Assembly: GCF_000209165.1 (NCBI RefSeq) | Contig: NC_009068.1 | Span: 1,550,001 to 1,614,000, forward strand | Source of the DNA: Scheffersomyces stipitis CBS 6054 | Taxonomy: Eukaryota; Ascomycota; Pichiomycetes; Serinales; Debaryomycetaceae | Reading direction: 5' to 3' | DNA: 64,000 bases | Part shown: positions 9,405 to 19,514 of the stretch, one piece after another | Layout: every line of letters starts with the position of its first letter | Numbering within the stretch: the stretch's first letter is position 1 | The notes under the pieces: model-generated | Told to the model about the DNA's origin: nothing | Seen by the model: the letters and a program-made list of their open reading frames with translations, nothing else | The model's database searches: none | Translations under genes and position numbers: made by a program

Positions 9405-10006
9405 TATTCTTCTATTTCACGATTCTTGGATAAAGGAGTAATCTAAAATACTTAATTCTTCTTCTATCCGCTAGTTCTAAAGTGCAGCTCACAGAATCTA
9501 CAGAATCTACAGGTCTTGGAAGTATTCGAATCTTCTATAACTTCAATTGTATCTGCGTATCTCAAAACAAAATTGCAAAGCCCAGGAAAAATTCTACACT
9601 AATGGAATACATCCCAGTGATGAAGCCTCTTCCAGTGATACATGATTTCCATTTTCATCACTTCATTTCTTGTACACTATTTAAGTATTGCTTACCGTAG
9701 ATGCTCCATTCTTAATTAATTATGTATTATTTGTCTGTTTGTATAAAAAAGTCACTTGAAATTTGGAAATTGATTTTTGTTCGTTTTGCTTACGTAGCTG
9801 AGCTTAAGAAATACCTCTTGAGTCCAAATTCGGCTCTTTGCTTATTCGGTATAGTCTGTATCGCTAAACGATTGCAAAATCTTTATTATAGTTCCTGCAC
9901 ATAAAATACATTTTTTGGCATAGGAGATGAGGTTCAATACTTAACTTTAGTAGACCATGAAAAAGTTCACAGAATTCTGATCAGAACCAGAAATATTAGT
10001 GTGAAG
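9405..10006. other. MED20-DBP4 intergenic region
   Basis: A 602-bp AT-rich spacer between tandem genes. It holds the MED20 3' end and the DBP4 promoter with a PAC-like box at 9924-9931. No gene is seen. Confidence 0.55.
9924..9931 (+). promoter_or_regulatory. DBP4: PAC-like box upstream of DBP4
   Basis: GAGATGAG lies 76 bp before the DBP4 ATG. It fits the relaxed PAC consensus G(C/A)GATGAG found upstream of ribosome-biogenesis genes. The following bases (GTT) are the same as after the PAC box at 13903. Confidence 0.5.
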
Positions 10007-12304
10007 ATGGCCAAACCTCGTCGAAACAATAAGAACAAGAAGGGCCAGTCGAGATCTCAAGCCCGTGAAAAAGAAGAGGCCGAGTTGCTCAAATTGCAAG
10101 AGAGAATAGACCAATATGATCCTGCGGTAGATGAAAAATCTATATCTCAGTTCAGCGACTTGCCCATTACCCAGGAAACTCTCCGTGGACTCAACGAGTC
10201 CAGTTTCATGTCACTCACAGATATTCAGAAGAAGACAATACCTATAGCTTTGAAGGGAGAAGATCTTATGGGGACAGCCAGAACTGGCTCTGGTAAAACT
10301 TTGGCATTCTTGATTCCTGTGGTGGAGTCTTTAATAAGAAACAAGATCACTGAGCACGATGGTCTTGCTGCTTTGATTGTTTCTCCTACCAGAGAGCTTG
10401 CGGTCCAGACTTTTGAGGTTTTGACGAAAATCGGCAAGTACAACACTTTCTCAGCCGGTTTAGTTACTGGAGGAAAGGATGTCCAGTACGAGAAGGAAAG
10501 AGTTTCACGTATGAATATTCTTGTAGGTACACCAGGTAGAATTTCTCAACATCTTAACGAGGCTGTAGGAATGGAAACATCCAATTTGCAGGTGTTGGTG
10601 TTAGACGAAGCTGACAGATGTTTGGATATGGGATTCAAGAAACAGATAGATAACATTGTGGGCCATTTACCTCCTACTAGACAAACCCTTTTGTTCTCCG
10701 CTACAGTTTCTGATAGTGTTAAGGACTTAGCCAGATTATCTTTGACAAATCCTAAAAGAATCGGAGTATCATCTGACCAGGATGTCTCTGCTACACCTGA
10801 ATCCTTGGATCAGTACTATATCAGAATTCCTTTGGATGAGAAGCTAGATGTGCTTTGGTCTTTCATTAAGTCGCATTTGAAGAGTAAGATATTGGTGTTT
10901 TTTTCTTCATCAAAGCAGGTTCAATACGCTTATGAGACGTTCCGTACTTTGCAGCCCGGTATCTCTTTGTTAAAGTTGTATGGCCGACACAAGCAGACAT
11001 CTCGTCTTGAAACCACCGTAAAATTCACACAGGCTCAGTATGCCTGTCTTTTCGCTACTGACATCGTAGCCAGAGGTTTGGACTTTCCGGCCATAGACTG
11101 GGTTGTGCAAGTAGATTGTCCTGAAGATGCGGTCACTTATGTCCATAGAGTGGGACGTGCTGCTCGTTTCGGACGCCAAGGTAAGTCTCTCTTGATGTTG
11201 CTACCATCAGAAGAAGAAGGTATGTTGAAGCGCTTGGAGAACAACAAGATTGAACCCAAGTTCATGAACATTAAGCAGAAGAGCAAGAAGAGCATCAGAC
11301 CACAATTGCAGTCTTTGTGTTTCAAAGACCCAATGATCAAGAATCTCGGTCAGAGGGCTTTTATCTCGTACTACAAATCGGTGTATATACAGAAAGATAA
11401 GGATGTGTTCAAAGTTGAAGAATTGCCATCTGAAAAGTATGCTGCTTCGTTGGGTTTGCCAGGAGCTCCTAAAATCAAGATAAAGGGAGGAAGCTCTAGC
11501 AAAGAGAAGAAGAATGCTTCTAGACAACTTGTAGCATTGTCCAAGACTAACGAGGATGGAGAGTCTGTGGAGAATGAAGCTTCTAAAGTTAGAACCAAGT
11601 ACGACCGTATGTTTGAAAGAAAGAACCAGAACGTTTTGTCTGAACACTACTTGAAGTTAAACGGTAGCCAGACTAAGGAAGATGAAGACGAAGAAGAAGA
11701 AGATGACTTCATGTCTGTGAAAAGAAAGGACCACGAGTTAACAGAGGTAGAATTACCTGACTTGACTATTCCAGTTTCGAAGAGACAAGCCAAGAAGGCT
11801 CTTTCCAAGAAGTTGTCTATTTCTACTAAAGGCAACCCTACGAAGTTGAAGTTTGATGATGAAGGAGTTGCGCATGCCATTTATGAATTGGAAGACGAAG
11901 AAGACTTCATCAAGCGGGGCGATGCCAAAGAGCAGAAGAAGGCATTTGTTTCAAGGGAAACTGAAGTAATGAACGAAGCCGACGAGGAAGACAAGATAAT
12001 GGCTAAGGAAAAGAGACAAGAAAAGAAGAGGAAAAGAAAGGAAGTGGAAAAAAGAATGAGAGATGAGGAATTACAACTGGGCGACGACGAAGAAACCGTC
12101 TACACCCTTGGCGGAGATGTAGACTTAGAAAGAGACATGGAGTACTCTACTGATGAGGAAGAACAGCCACAGAATAAGAAGCCTAAGTGGTTTGAAAATG
12201 ACAAGCACAACAGGAAGAATCCAGTTAACCATATCGTGGAAATCGACGAGCCAGAAACTTTGGAAGATTTGGAATCTTTGACGGCCAGATTGTTACAGCA
12301 TTAA
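10007..12304 (+). CDS. DBP4: DEAD-box RNA helicase for 18S rRNA processing
   Basis: Encodes 765 residues from the ATG at 10007; an in-frame GTG two codons earlier is ignored. The DEAD-box core is complete: Q motif ([13 protein letters not shown]), motif I ARTGSGKT (about residue 90), PTRELA, TPGR, DEAD (about 200), SAT, ARGLDFP and HRVGRAAR (about 380). The long charged C-terminal tail with acidic runs and KKRKRK-type basic clusters is typical of Dbp4/Hca4 (human DDX10). Dbp4 acts in the nucleolus, releasing U14 snoRNA in the SSU processome. It converges with RPC53 over a 182-bp spacer that includes a 13-base T run (12359-12371). The PAC-like box upstream fits a ribosome-biogenesis gene. Confidence 0.95.
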   Translation: MAKPRRNNKNKKGQSRSQAREKEEAELLKLQERIDQYDPAVDEKSISQFSDLPITQETLRGLNESSFMSLTDIQKKTIPIALKGEDLMGTARTGSGKTLAFLIPVVESLIRNKITEHDGLAALIVSPTRELAVQTFEVLTKIGKYNTFSAGLVTGGKDVQYEKERVSRMNILVGTPGRISQHLNEAVGMETSNLQVLVLDEADRCLDMGFKKQIDNIVGHLPPTRQTLLFSATVSDSVKDLARLSLTNPKRIGVSSDQDVSATPESLDQYYIRIPLDEKLDVLWSFIKSHLKSKILVFFSSSKQVQYAYETFRTLQPGISLLKLYGRHKQTSRLETTVKFTQAQYACLFATDIVARGLDFPAIDWVVQVDCPEDAVTYVHRVGRAARFGRQGKSLLMLLPSEEEGMLKRLENNKIEPKFMNIKQKSKKSIRPQLQSLCFKDPMIKNLGQRAFISYYKSVYIQKDKDVFKVEELPSEKYAASLGLPGAPKIKIKGGSSSKEKKNASRQLVALSKTNEDGESVENEASKVRTKYDRMFERKNQNVLSEHYLKLNGSQTKEDEDEEEEDDFMSVKRKDHELTEVELPDLTIPVSKRQAKKALSKKLSISTKGNPTKLKFDDEGVAHAIYELEDEEDFIKRGDAKEQKKAFVSRETEVMNEADEEDKIMAKEKRQEKKRKRKEVEKRMRDEELQLGDDEETVYTLGGDVDLERDMEYSTDEEEQPQNKKPKWFENDKHNRKNPVNHIVEIDEPETLEDLESLTARLLQH

Positions 12305-12486
12305 TACAGCCTTATAGATCAATACAATTGTACTATAGAAAAAGATTTGTTTGTACAGTTTTTTTTTTTTTGAATTTTATCTACGTTGTTCACCTATGCG
12401 CTGGATATATTTTAAATGTTTTATTGATCTATATGATATTATGCAATTTTGAAGCCTTCGGTTATATAACCTAAGCTAATGTATTT

Positions 12487-13725
12487 TTAACTGATAAGCG
12501 GTGTGCCAATAATCTTTCCATCAACTTCTCCTAAACGGATTATTCTACCTCTAACCTTCTTACCCTCTTCATCCATCATCTCGACATCTTCAGACTGTTC
12601 TTGTTCGTCGAGGTCGATAACTACTAGCTCCTGAAGGAAATTTGTCGCCACACCCTTGGAAACACCAAGGTTGATATTACTGCCAATGTTGATTGTGAAT
12701 TTGCCCGATTGGTGGATGTTAAGATGACCGATCTGGCCCCTGAGAGTACTGGCGTGAGAAGCAATGTGGGTTCTGCTTTGAGTAGAATCGTCGTTGTTGA
12801 TCTCCTCGGGTTCTGATTCTGACTTCACAGTTGATTTGCTGGTATATTCAGGCAATACCTTGGGCAATTGCATAGTGATGTACTTTGGTTGTGGCTTGTC
12901 TATTTCTTCTGTGTTCTCGTCCACATCTACACTTTCCGTAGTCAACGAACCAAATCTCGACGTCAACATATCCAAGATCTCCTGGTGGTCTGTAATCATC
13001 TTGCTGGCCTCTTCGCGGTCAAAAACGTCTACAATCTGTCTGTTTTGCAATTTTGCCTTGTTCTGAAGAATCTGTTCGAGTTTCTCATCGATATGTTCAC
13101 TCTTTACAGTCGTTTCTCGTGAAGGAATTGTCGATGTTATCCCTGGCGTATTGTCTCTAGTTGTTGTCAGAGACTCGATCTTGATCACCTCCTTGTCTGC
13201 GCCTTCTTCTTCGTCTCGTTCTGGTCTGACTGGGAAAAGAACTGTTTCTTCATCTGCAAATCTATACTGCTGTGTCATGTTGATCTTTGTAGGATCGTCC
13301 TCTTCTTCATCTGAGTCTAGTCCAGGTGTTGGTGACTTTGTGCGGTCCTTTAGTTTCAAATTCTGGAGGAATTCCGGGGTTGGTGAAACGGAATTGTAAC
13401 TTCTATCAGCTGTTAAACCCAACTTGGATCCAGAAGCATTACCAATGGACACAGATCCAGATGAAAGTGGTCCCAGCGAGACTAAATGAGTGCCAGCATA
13501 GTTGTTGCGGCCACCACGACCACGGCCACCCCTTGCACCACCTCTTCCTCCACGTGCCGAAAGAGATCTGGAGTTGGGTTCTTCTTTGACTTGTATTGGA
13601 GCTTCTTTGGCTCTGTCTTCTTTGGATTTTCTGGGAACAACTTTGGGCTTGAACTTGAGTGATGTTTTGGGTCCAGGAGTCGAACCGGGTTTCTTGGAGT
13701 TCAACGACTCCAACCTGTTGGACAT
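12487..13725 (-). CDS. RPC53: RNA polymerase III subunit C53 (RPC4)
   Basis: Encodes 412 residues from the ATG at 13723-13725 (MSNRLESLNSKKPG). An in-frame upstream ATG at 13875 would add 50 residues. That extension has no family counterpart and would place the start beside the promoter box, so it is rejected. Family matches are SLKFKPKVVPRKSKEDR near residue 22, VSLGPLSSG, LFPVRPER, and the C-terminal domain with the HLNIHQSGKFTINIG block and the GRIIRLGEVDGKIIGTP ending. The C-terminal part dimerises with Rpc37 and helps initiation, termination and reinitiation of Pol III. An RGG-type stretch (GGRGGARGGRGRGG) near residue 60 is notable. It shares a short promoter with SAS10. Confidence 0.93.
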   Translation of the reverse strand: MSNRLESLNSKKPGSTPGPKTSLKFKPKVVPRKSKEDRAKEAPIQVKEEPNSRSLSARGGRGGARGGRGRGGRNNYAGTHLVSLGPLSSGSVSIGNASGSKLGLTADRSYNSVSPTPEFLQNLKLKDRTKSPTPGLDSDEEEDDPTKINMTQQYRFADEETVLFPVRPERDEEEGADKEVIKIESLTTTRDNTPGITSTIPSRETTVKSEHIDEKLEQILQNKAKLQNRQIVDVFDREEASKMITDHQEILDMLTSRFGSLTTESVDVDENTEEIDKPQPKYITMQLPKVLPEYTSKSTVKSESEPEEINNDDSTQSRTHIASHASTLRGQIGHLNIHQSGKFTINIGSNINLGVSKGVATNFLQELVVIDLDEQEQSEDVEMMDEEGKKVRGRIIRLGEVDGKIIGTPLIS

Positions 13726-13880
13726 TATGCTAGGGAGGAGGTTTGTGGAATCTAATCGGTATGAAGATAGAAGAAGACTAATAGCAAGTAGTTGTACATT
13801 CAATACAAAGTTGATTTTTCGGTTCACAAATTTCACTAAATATTTCAGATCTACGGAACTTTTTTTCGCGCGCATCTCAT

Positions 13881-13886
13881 CACGTG
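13881..13886. promoter_or_regulatory. CACGTG E-box in RPC53/SAS10 promoter
   Basis: A palindromic CACGTG (Cbf1/Tye7/Pho4-type E-box) lies 17 bp from the PAC box in the 282-bp divergent promoter. Function is inferred only. Confidence 0.4.
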
Positions 13887-13902
13887 CCGAAAAATGTTTC
13901 TG

Positions 13903-13910
13903 GCGATGAG
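13903..13910 (+). promoter_or_regulatory. PAC box shared by RPC53 and SAS10
   Basis: A perfect GCGATGAG lies 98 bp upstream of the SAS10 ATG and about 180 bp upstream of RPC53. PAC (polymerase A and C box) is the Dot6/Tod6 site found at Pol I/III subunit and ribosome-biogenesis genes. This promoter serves exactly one of each class. Confidence 0.75.
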
Positions 13911-14007
13911 GTTGAATAGTTTTGAATAATTGTAAATGCTATTCGAGACTTAACGGTTTATATTTGGATATTCTATACTCTTTCATTCTTAGTAGATAAT
14001 TGTTCCC

Positions 14008-15714
14008 ATGGCTAGGAATAGACGTCAGAATCAGAGGCTGAGACCGTCTGAAGAAGTCGATCTTGACGAAGTTGACACCTTTGATGCCAACCAGGAAAAG
14101 ATTCTTCTTGAATCAGCTGGAGAGTACGCACCCAGAGGCCGCGATGAGTTTGACGATGACATTTCTGAGGAAGAAGTATTAGGAAATGTCAGTGACGACA
14201 GTGATGATGACAAAGAAGATTCAGGTAAAGATTCGGACGAAATCGGATCTGAGGAAGATGATGAAGATGAAGAAGACTATGAAGAAAGAGGATGGGGAGG
14301 GAAGAAGAATTACTATGGCGGAGATGAAGCTAGCGACGACGAAGATGCCAAGCAGATGACTGAGGAGGCTATGAAGCAGCAGAAGAAATACTTGACCGAG
14401 TTGGCTATGGACGACTTTGTAGATGAAGACATGATGGAAGACTGGAAGAAGTCAGAAGAACAAGAACAAGCACATGCTACTGGGGCAACCAGATTGATAA
14501 TAAATGAAGGCGCTGTAGATCATCTTGATGAAGAAGACAGACTTAAATTGTTACACCAGTCGTTTCCTGAGTTTGTGCCGCTTGTTAAAGAATTGCATAT
14601 GTTGAAGCCTCGTTTGGCTGGGCTTCATTCCTTAATGGAATCCTCAAAAGGAAACCAGTTGATTGAAGTTAAATGTGTTGCACTTGCTGCTTATTTGGCC
14701 GCCATAACATCGTATTTTGCCATCTTCGTAGACAACTTGAAGAGCGGTGGAGCTTTTACGTCGATGAAGGAGAATTCTGTGATGGAAACCATCTTGTCAT
14801 CGCGAGAAGTATGGAGACAAGCGAACGAGTTGCCTGAAGATGCAGAAGCAGAAATTGTAAATGTGGAAGAATATGAAGACGATGTCAATGAGATTGATAT
14901 AGACGAAGTTTCTGAAGAAGAAGATAGTGACGAAGAAGACAGTGATGATAATGAGAATGAAGAATTCGTAGATGCACAGGAACATCCAGACGAACTTGAC
15001 ATAGACATATCATCGAAGAGAACTATTAAGAGAGTCGTTAAGAAGACTATTGGAGACTTCACAGAAGCAGCAACTCCTGAAGATGTAGATGCAGAAGAGA
15101 AACAACGTCGTAAGCGTACTTTACGTTTCTACACTTCTAAGATTGACCAGGCTGCTGCTAAGAACAACGAGCGTTACTCAGGTGATGCAGATTTACCATA
15201 CAGAGAAAGATTGTTTGAAAGACAACAACGTTTAATAGAAGAAGCACGTAAGAAGGGTTTGGGTCAGGATAAGAACCTGTTGGGTGCTGACTTGGACGAC
15301 AACGACTTCAATTCAGACGATGAGAGACTAGCAAATGAAATCAACGACGGTGAAGACGATGCATACTACCAGGCTCTCAAGGAAGGAAAGCAGAATAAGA
15401 AGGATTCTCGTCGTAGAGCTCATGAAGAAGCTGTTAAAGCTGCTAAAGAAGGTAAATTGGCAGAAGTCCAAGAGTCAATGGGTGAAGATGGGAAGAGAGC
15501 CATCAACTACCAGATCCTCAAGAATAAAGGTCTTACTCCACACAGAAAGAAGGAGTACAGAAACTCCAGAGTCAAGAAGAGAAAGCAGTACGAAAAGGCA
15601 CAAAAGAAGCTCAAGTCTGTCAGACAAGTATACGATGCCAGCAACAGGGGTCCTTATGGTGGAGAAAAGACTGGTATCAAGAAAGGGTTATCCAGATCCG
15701 TCAAGTTGGTATGA
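14008..15714 (+). CDS. SAS10: SSU processome component Sas10/Utp3
   Basis: Encodes 568 residues from the ATG at 14008. The N-terminal half has long acidic runs (DDSDDDKEDSGKDSDE and similar). A central Sas10/Utp3/C1D domain lies near residues 185-240 (FPEFVPLVKELHMLKPRLAGL). The C-terminal Sas10 domain carries YQILKNKGLTPHRKKEYRN and RGPYGGEKTGIKKG, family hallmarks. Sas10 works in the nucleolar U3-containing SSU processome for 18S rRNA maturation and, in S. cerevisiae, was also found through silencing effects. It is divergent from RPC53 and convergent with CCT4, with a 139-bp spacer. Confidence 0.95.
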   Translation: MARNRRQNQRLRPSEEVDLDEVDTFDANQEKILLESAGEYAPRGRDEFDDDISEEEVLGNVSDDSDDDKEDSGKDSDEIGSEEDDEDEEDYEERGWGGKKNYYGGDEASDDEDAKQMTEEAMKQQKKYLTELAMDDFVDEDMMEDWKKSEEQEQAHATGATRLIINEGAVDHLDEEDRLKLLHQSFPEFVPLVKELHMLKPRLAGLHSLMESSKGNQLIEVKCVALAAYLAAITSYFAIFVDNLKSGGAFTSMKENSVMETILSSREVWRQANELPEDAEAEIVNVEEYEDDVNEIDIDEVSEEEDSDEEDSDDNENEEFVDAQEHPDELDIDISSKRTIKRVVKKTIGDFTEAATPEDVDAEEKQRRKRTLRFYTSKIDQAAAKNNERYSGDADLPYRERLFERQQRLIEEARKKGLGQDKNLLGADLDDNDFNSDDERLANEINDGEDDAYYQALKEGKQNKKDSRRRAHEEAVKAAKEGKLAEVQESMGEDGKRAINYQILKNKGLTPHRKKEYRNSRVKKRKQYEKAQKKLKSVRQVYDASNRGPYGGEKTGIKKGLSRSVKLV

Positions 15715-15853
15715 TTCTGTGTATTTACTAATGTATATAATGTATAGAGAAAATACAGCAACTACCCAGAGCAAAGTTCTCACCAATGCAAAACTCTATA
15801 TATACAACCTAGTATTCAAGTCATTTACGAATATTTTCAAGCCTATTAAATTC

Positions 15854-17455
15854 TTAACGACTGAATTGGATATCGTCAATTCTCAAGATGGACTTGACGC
15901 ATTCAGCTGCCAACGAGATGGCACTGGTGCTGACCAAAACTGGTTGCAACACATGTTCGTCATATGTGTTGGAAGCACCGGATCTTCTGACAGAAATACC
16001 GGCATTCTTTTCACCATTTTCGTGTCTGTTTCTCAAGTCGGTAACGACATTGATTGGATTCAAACCAGCATTTTCGGCTAAAGTGGTAGGAATCACTTCT
16101 AAAGCTTGAGCAAATTCCTGGTAGACAAACTGCTCAACACCAGACAATTTGGTGGCTTCCTTGGTCAAAATTCGAGACACTTCAACTTCTGGGGCACCTC
16201 CACCAGCAATGAGAGCCTTTTCCTTGACCAAACATCTCACAACACACAATGCATCATGGATAGATCTTTCAGCTTCGTCTAAAACCAAGTGGTTGGCTCC
16301 TCTGACGATGACAGAAACAGTAGGTTTTATGTTTTTTGAAGTTATGCCTGTGATCTTGACAATCTTGGAGCCCGAACTTTCGATTTCTTCTACAAGATCA
16401 GCTGAACCTAGTCTGTCCTCGGTGAAGTTGTCGATGTCAGCAATGGGCTTACAACCGGTAGACTTGGCCAAGAACTCTATTTCGTCTCTCTCGATGTCCT
16501 TTACTACCAAGATGTTCAACTTTGAAAGAAAATGGAGAGCCAAGTCATTGACAGCGTCTCTCAAGATCGACTTCTGGATCAATAGCACATTACACTTGGA
16601 CTTCTTGATCTTCTTGCAGATGTTCAACAAGTACGCTCTTTCTTCTTTTAAGATCTTGTCCATTTGTCTGTAGTCATTTACTACCACATTGTTCTCCATA
16701 TCAGGCTTAGGAGGCGATATCTGGAACTGAACTAAGCCGATGCGTGCCTTCTCTATTCTGGTAGGTCCGCCAGCGTTCTTGACTACATTCTGGGTCAAGA
16801 CAACACCACTGACTAGCTCGGTCTCATCGATAGTACCACCTACTTTCTTGATCAATCTGATGTCATTCAAGTCTACATTGTTACCTTCTTCGTTAATCAC
16901 TTTAAGCACAGAGTCTACAGCCAAAGGTGACAAAAATGACGAGAATTGGGATACAATCTTCAGCGATAACGAAGTGGATGCAGCGCGAATCAACTGCTCT
17001 CTGTCATCAAGAGAAATTTTAGTCGACATGTCCAACAAGACTTCGGTTGCTCTGTGAGCTGCACGCTGGAAGGACTCGGCAATCAACGTAGGGTGGATAC
17101 CTTTATTCAACAATCTATCAGCAGCTCCCAACAAGGAACCCGTCAAGATGGCTACAGATGTGGTTCCATCACCAGCTTCTACATCCTGGGCTGCACTTAC
17201 ATCCACCAACATTCTGGCAGCTGGGTGGAGAACAGCCATGTGTTTCAATATAGTAGCACCGTCGTTAGAGATGATGATTTCGCCTGTCTTGGTGCGGATC
17301 ATTTTATCCATTCCTTTGGGGCCCAACGATGTTCTGATGGCATCGGATACGGCACGCGCAGCGAGGATGTTTGCCTTTCTGACTTCTTGCGGCTTTTCCT
17401 TGTCTTTGAAAGTGGCGTTGGATGGAGCCACGAGTGGGGCTACTTGGGCAGACAT
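15854..17455 (-). CDS. CCT4: Cytosolic chaperonin CCT/TRiC delta subunit
   Basis: Encodes 533 residues (S. cerevisiae Cct4 528). It aligns almost end to end with Cct4, from [20 protein letters not shown] through the ATP-site [11 protein letters not shown] (about residue 93) to [12 protein letters not shown] and the [19 protein letters not shown] ending. The subunit sits in the eight-member ring that folds actin, tubulin and WD40 proteins in the cytosol. The codon at 16961-16963 (minus strand) is CTG where the family has serine (LSSKIVSQ), direct evidence for CUG-Ser decoding. Upstream, TTCGAGAA at 17537-17544 resembles a heat-shock-factor half-site pair. It is divergent from CDC123. Confidence 0.97.
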   Translation of the reverse strand: MSAQVAPLVAPSNATFKDKEKPQEVRKANILAARAVSDAIRTSLGPKGMDKMIRTKTGEIIISNDGATILKHMAVLHPAARMLVDVSAAQDVEAGDGTTSVAILTGSLLGAADRLLNKGIHPTLIAESFQRAAHRATEVLLDMSTKISLDDREQLIRAASTSLSLKIVSQFSSFLSPLAVDSVLKVINEEGNNVDLNDIRLIKKVGGTIDETELVSGVVLTQNVVKNAGGPTRIEKARIGLVQFQISPPKPDMENNVVVNDYRQMDKILKEERAYLLNICKKIKKSKCNVLLIQKSILRDAVNDLALHFLSKLNILVVKDIERDEIEFLAKSTGCKPIADIDNFTEDRLGSADLVEEIESSGSKIVKITGITSKNIKPTVSVIVRGANHLVLDEAERSIHDALCVVRCLVKEKALIAGGGAPEVEVSRILTKEATKLSGVEQFVYQEFAQALEVIPTTLAENAGLNPINVVTDLRNRHENGEKNAGISVRRSGASNTYDEHVLQPVLVSTSAISLAAECVKSILRIDDIQFSR

Positions 17456-18425
17456 GGTGTGAATGGATATGATAAGTGAAAAGTTTGAGAATTGCTTGAG
17501 AATTTGACTTTGAATTGAACTTTGAAATTGTGTGACTTCGAGAATTAGCGATTTCTAGCTCTACACTTCAGACTGTGTATCTTTTATTCTTACAGACAAA
17601 TTAACAGCACCTATATCTGGAGATCTAAGAAGAAGAGAAGTTCTGATTTGCATTTCAATATTTTCGTTCACTTTGGAAGTGTCGCGCTCAGAAAAATGAA
17701 AATTAACTGAAAATTGAAAATTGAGAAGGAAAAAATGAAGGAGCAAAAATGCGAGGCTAGAAGAGAAGAAGGGAAGAAATGGATAGTGCAAAATAGTCCA
17801 GGTGTTATTATAAGTAACTAGTAATGTGAAAGCACATATGACAAAATGTTTCATTCTTCGAAGAAGAACAATAATTAGTATAAAATTTAAAAATATCTAT
17901 GTATCACATAATTGTATTTGGTTCTATAATTTTGCACCCATTTCACGATGATGTCTCTACATAAAAAATACCACTGAGAATTAGGACTTCGATTTCTGAA
18001 GGCAGAAACAACTGGCAATCTCTGCTGAATATTAGTTATGGGTATGTTGAGTGTTTTTCCAAATTTACCTACTAATTCTATTGTAATTACTAAGCTACAA
18101 GCTCGTGAACCCACAGAAGAATCACTTCACGCGAATTTTCCAGAGCTACTTGTGTCATGTGATAATCTCAACGTGACTCGATGCCCATCTTAATTTATTC
18201 AGACTTGATCTGGGATGAAGGTGGTGGCTTTTTCGGTAGCCCGGAACAGTAGGATATTTTGCACTGTTTGGCTTCTGTTCGAAGCAGTTGTTGGGAAATT
18301 TCAACCCATCTCGGTTTTAGCGCTTATCTTTAATTTAAATTAGTTCATTCACAGAATTATAAATTTTTCGACCTTTATCGATTCTAATTTTGAACACTCT
18401 ATTCAAGCTTCACACATTCAATATA
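17456..18425. other. CCT4/CDC123 divergent intergenic region
   Basis: This 970-bp AT-rich region holds both promoters. It contains a possible HSE-like TTCGAGAA (17537-17544). TGTTGGGAAATTTCAAC at about 18287 resembles an LTR edge, but no matching LTR body or end fits before the CDC123 start. No gene is seen. Confidence 0.5.
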
Positions 18426-19514
18426 ATGACCAAAGAAGAGTACTCGACGTTCGAGGATATCGTCGTATCTCCTGAAGAGATCTTGGCATGCTCGTATTCT
18501 CAGTGGTACCCTCTTTTCAAGTCTCATACCGTCGAATCAAAAATCATTGCCCCTTTACCCAAGCAGTTCTTGGAGTATTTAGCCAGTGAAAGTATAAAAC
18601 TACCTGCCCAGGGAGACTACATCCAAAACATTGAAATTAATAGCGAAAACGAATACAGTGACTGGGAAGAAGACGAACATGATACAGAGGACGATGATGA
18701 ACCTAATAGAGTCATAAGCACTAGTGATTTCAAAGAATTACATGAAAGTATAGTAAAGCATATCCAGGAATTAGGTGGAAAGGTGACACCAAAATTGAAT
18801 TGGTCGGCACCTAAAGACGCGAAATGGATAATGCCTGATAACTCTATACGGTGCAACCATGTAAATGATGTGTATCTTCTCTTGAATTCTTCAGATCATA
18901 TCGTAGACGATCTCGACTATCCTTTCGCAGCCAGTGAAACCAAACCGGCGGAGGATGTACAATACGAGTTGGTGCTTCGAAAATGGTTGGATGTAAATCC
19001 GGCCTTGGAGTTTAGAGTATTTGTTAAGGAGAGCAAAATCGTAGGCATTTCGCAGAGAGACTTGAACCACTACATATACTTGGAAAGTATCCAGGACAAA
19101 TTGAAAGACAAGATTCTGGAGTTCATCTACAATAGTGTGGTTCCCAATCTCAAGAATAAATTGTCGTTGGATAAGTACATTGTCGACGTGTATGTGCCTA
19201 GACCATACAACAAAGTCAATATCATAGATGTGAATCCATTCACCAGGAAAACTGATCCGTTGTTGTTCACATGGAACGAACTTCTTCTTATAGACACTGC
19301 TGGTGAAGACACGGACAACTACGAGTTCCGGTTGGTCAACGAAACCAACTTGGGTCGTTTTGCAAAGAAAGAATACAGCGAGAGTCAGGTGCCACTAGAC
19401 GTTGTGGATGCTGCTATGAATACTGACTCCATGGTGGAATTGGCGAGGGAATGGAACAGATTGCAATTACAACAGGAAAGATCTGGGGAAACTACTACAC
19501 CCCAAGATAATTGA
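18426..19514 (+). CDS. CDC123: eIF2 assembly factor Cdc123
   Basis: Encodes 362 residues from the ATG at 18426 (S. cerevisiae 360). The preceding in-frame TTG codon at 18390 is not used. D123-family blocks are present: the N-terminal YSQWYPLFK, the acidic stretch EWEDEHDTEDDDEP near residue 80, LNWSAPKDAKW (about 130), LVLRKWLDVNPALEFRVFV, ISQRDLNHY, VDVYVPRPYNKVNIIDVNPF with the ATP-grasp metal-binding D/N residues, and LLFTWNELL. Cdc123 promotes joining of eIF2-gamma with the alpha and beta subunits in the cytoplasm, linking nutrient state to translation initiation. No oddities are seen. Confidence 0.96.
   Translation: MTKEEYSTFEDIVVSPEEILACSYSQWYPLFKSHTVESKIIAPLPKQFLEYLASESIKLPAQGDYIQNIEINSENEYSDWEEDEHDTEDDDEPNRVISTSDFKELHESIVKHIQELGGKVTPKLNWSAPKDAKWIMPDNSIRCNHVNDVYLLLNSSDHIVDDLDYPFAASETKPAEDVQYELVLRKWLDVNPALEFRVFVKESKIVGISQRDLNHYIYLESIQDKLKDKILEFIYNSVVPNLKNKLSLDKYIVDVYVPRPYNKVNIIDVNPFTRKTDPLLFTWNELLLIDTAGEDTDNYEFRLVNETNLGRFAKKEYSESQVPLDVVDAAMNTDSMVELAREWNRLQLQQERSGETTTPQDN

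Noticed and set aside
13726..13875. 50-residue N-terminal extension of RPC53 from an upstream in-frame ATG
   Set aside because: No family match in the extension. The ATG at 13725 begins the conserved MSN...SLKFKPK region, and the upstream ATG lies beside the PAC box.
18287..18425. LTR edge suggested by TGTTGGGAAATTTCAAC
   Set aside because: No matching ...CAACA end before CDC123 begins and no target-site duplication seen.
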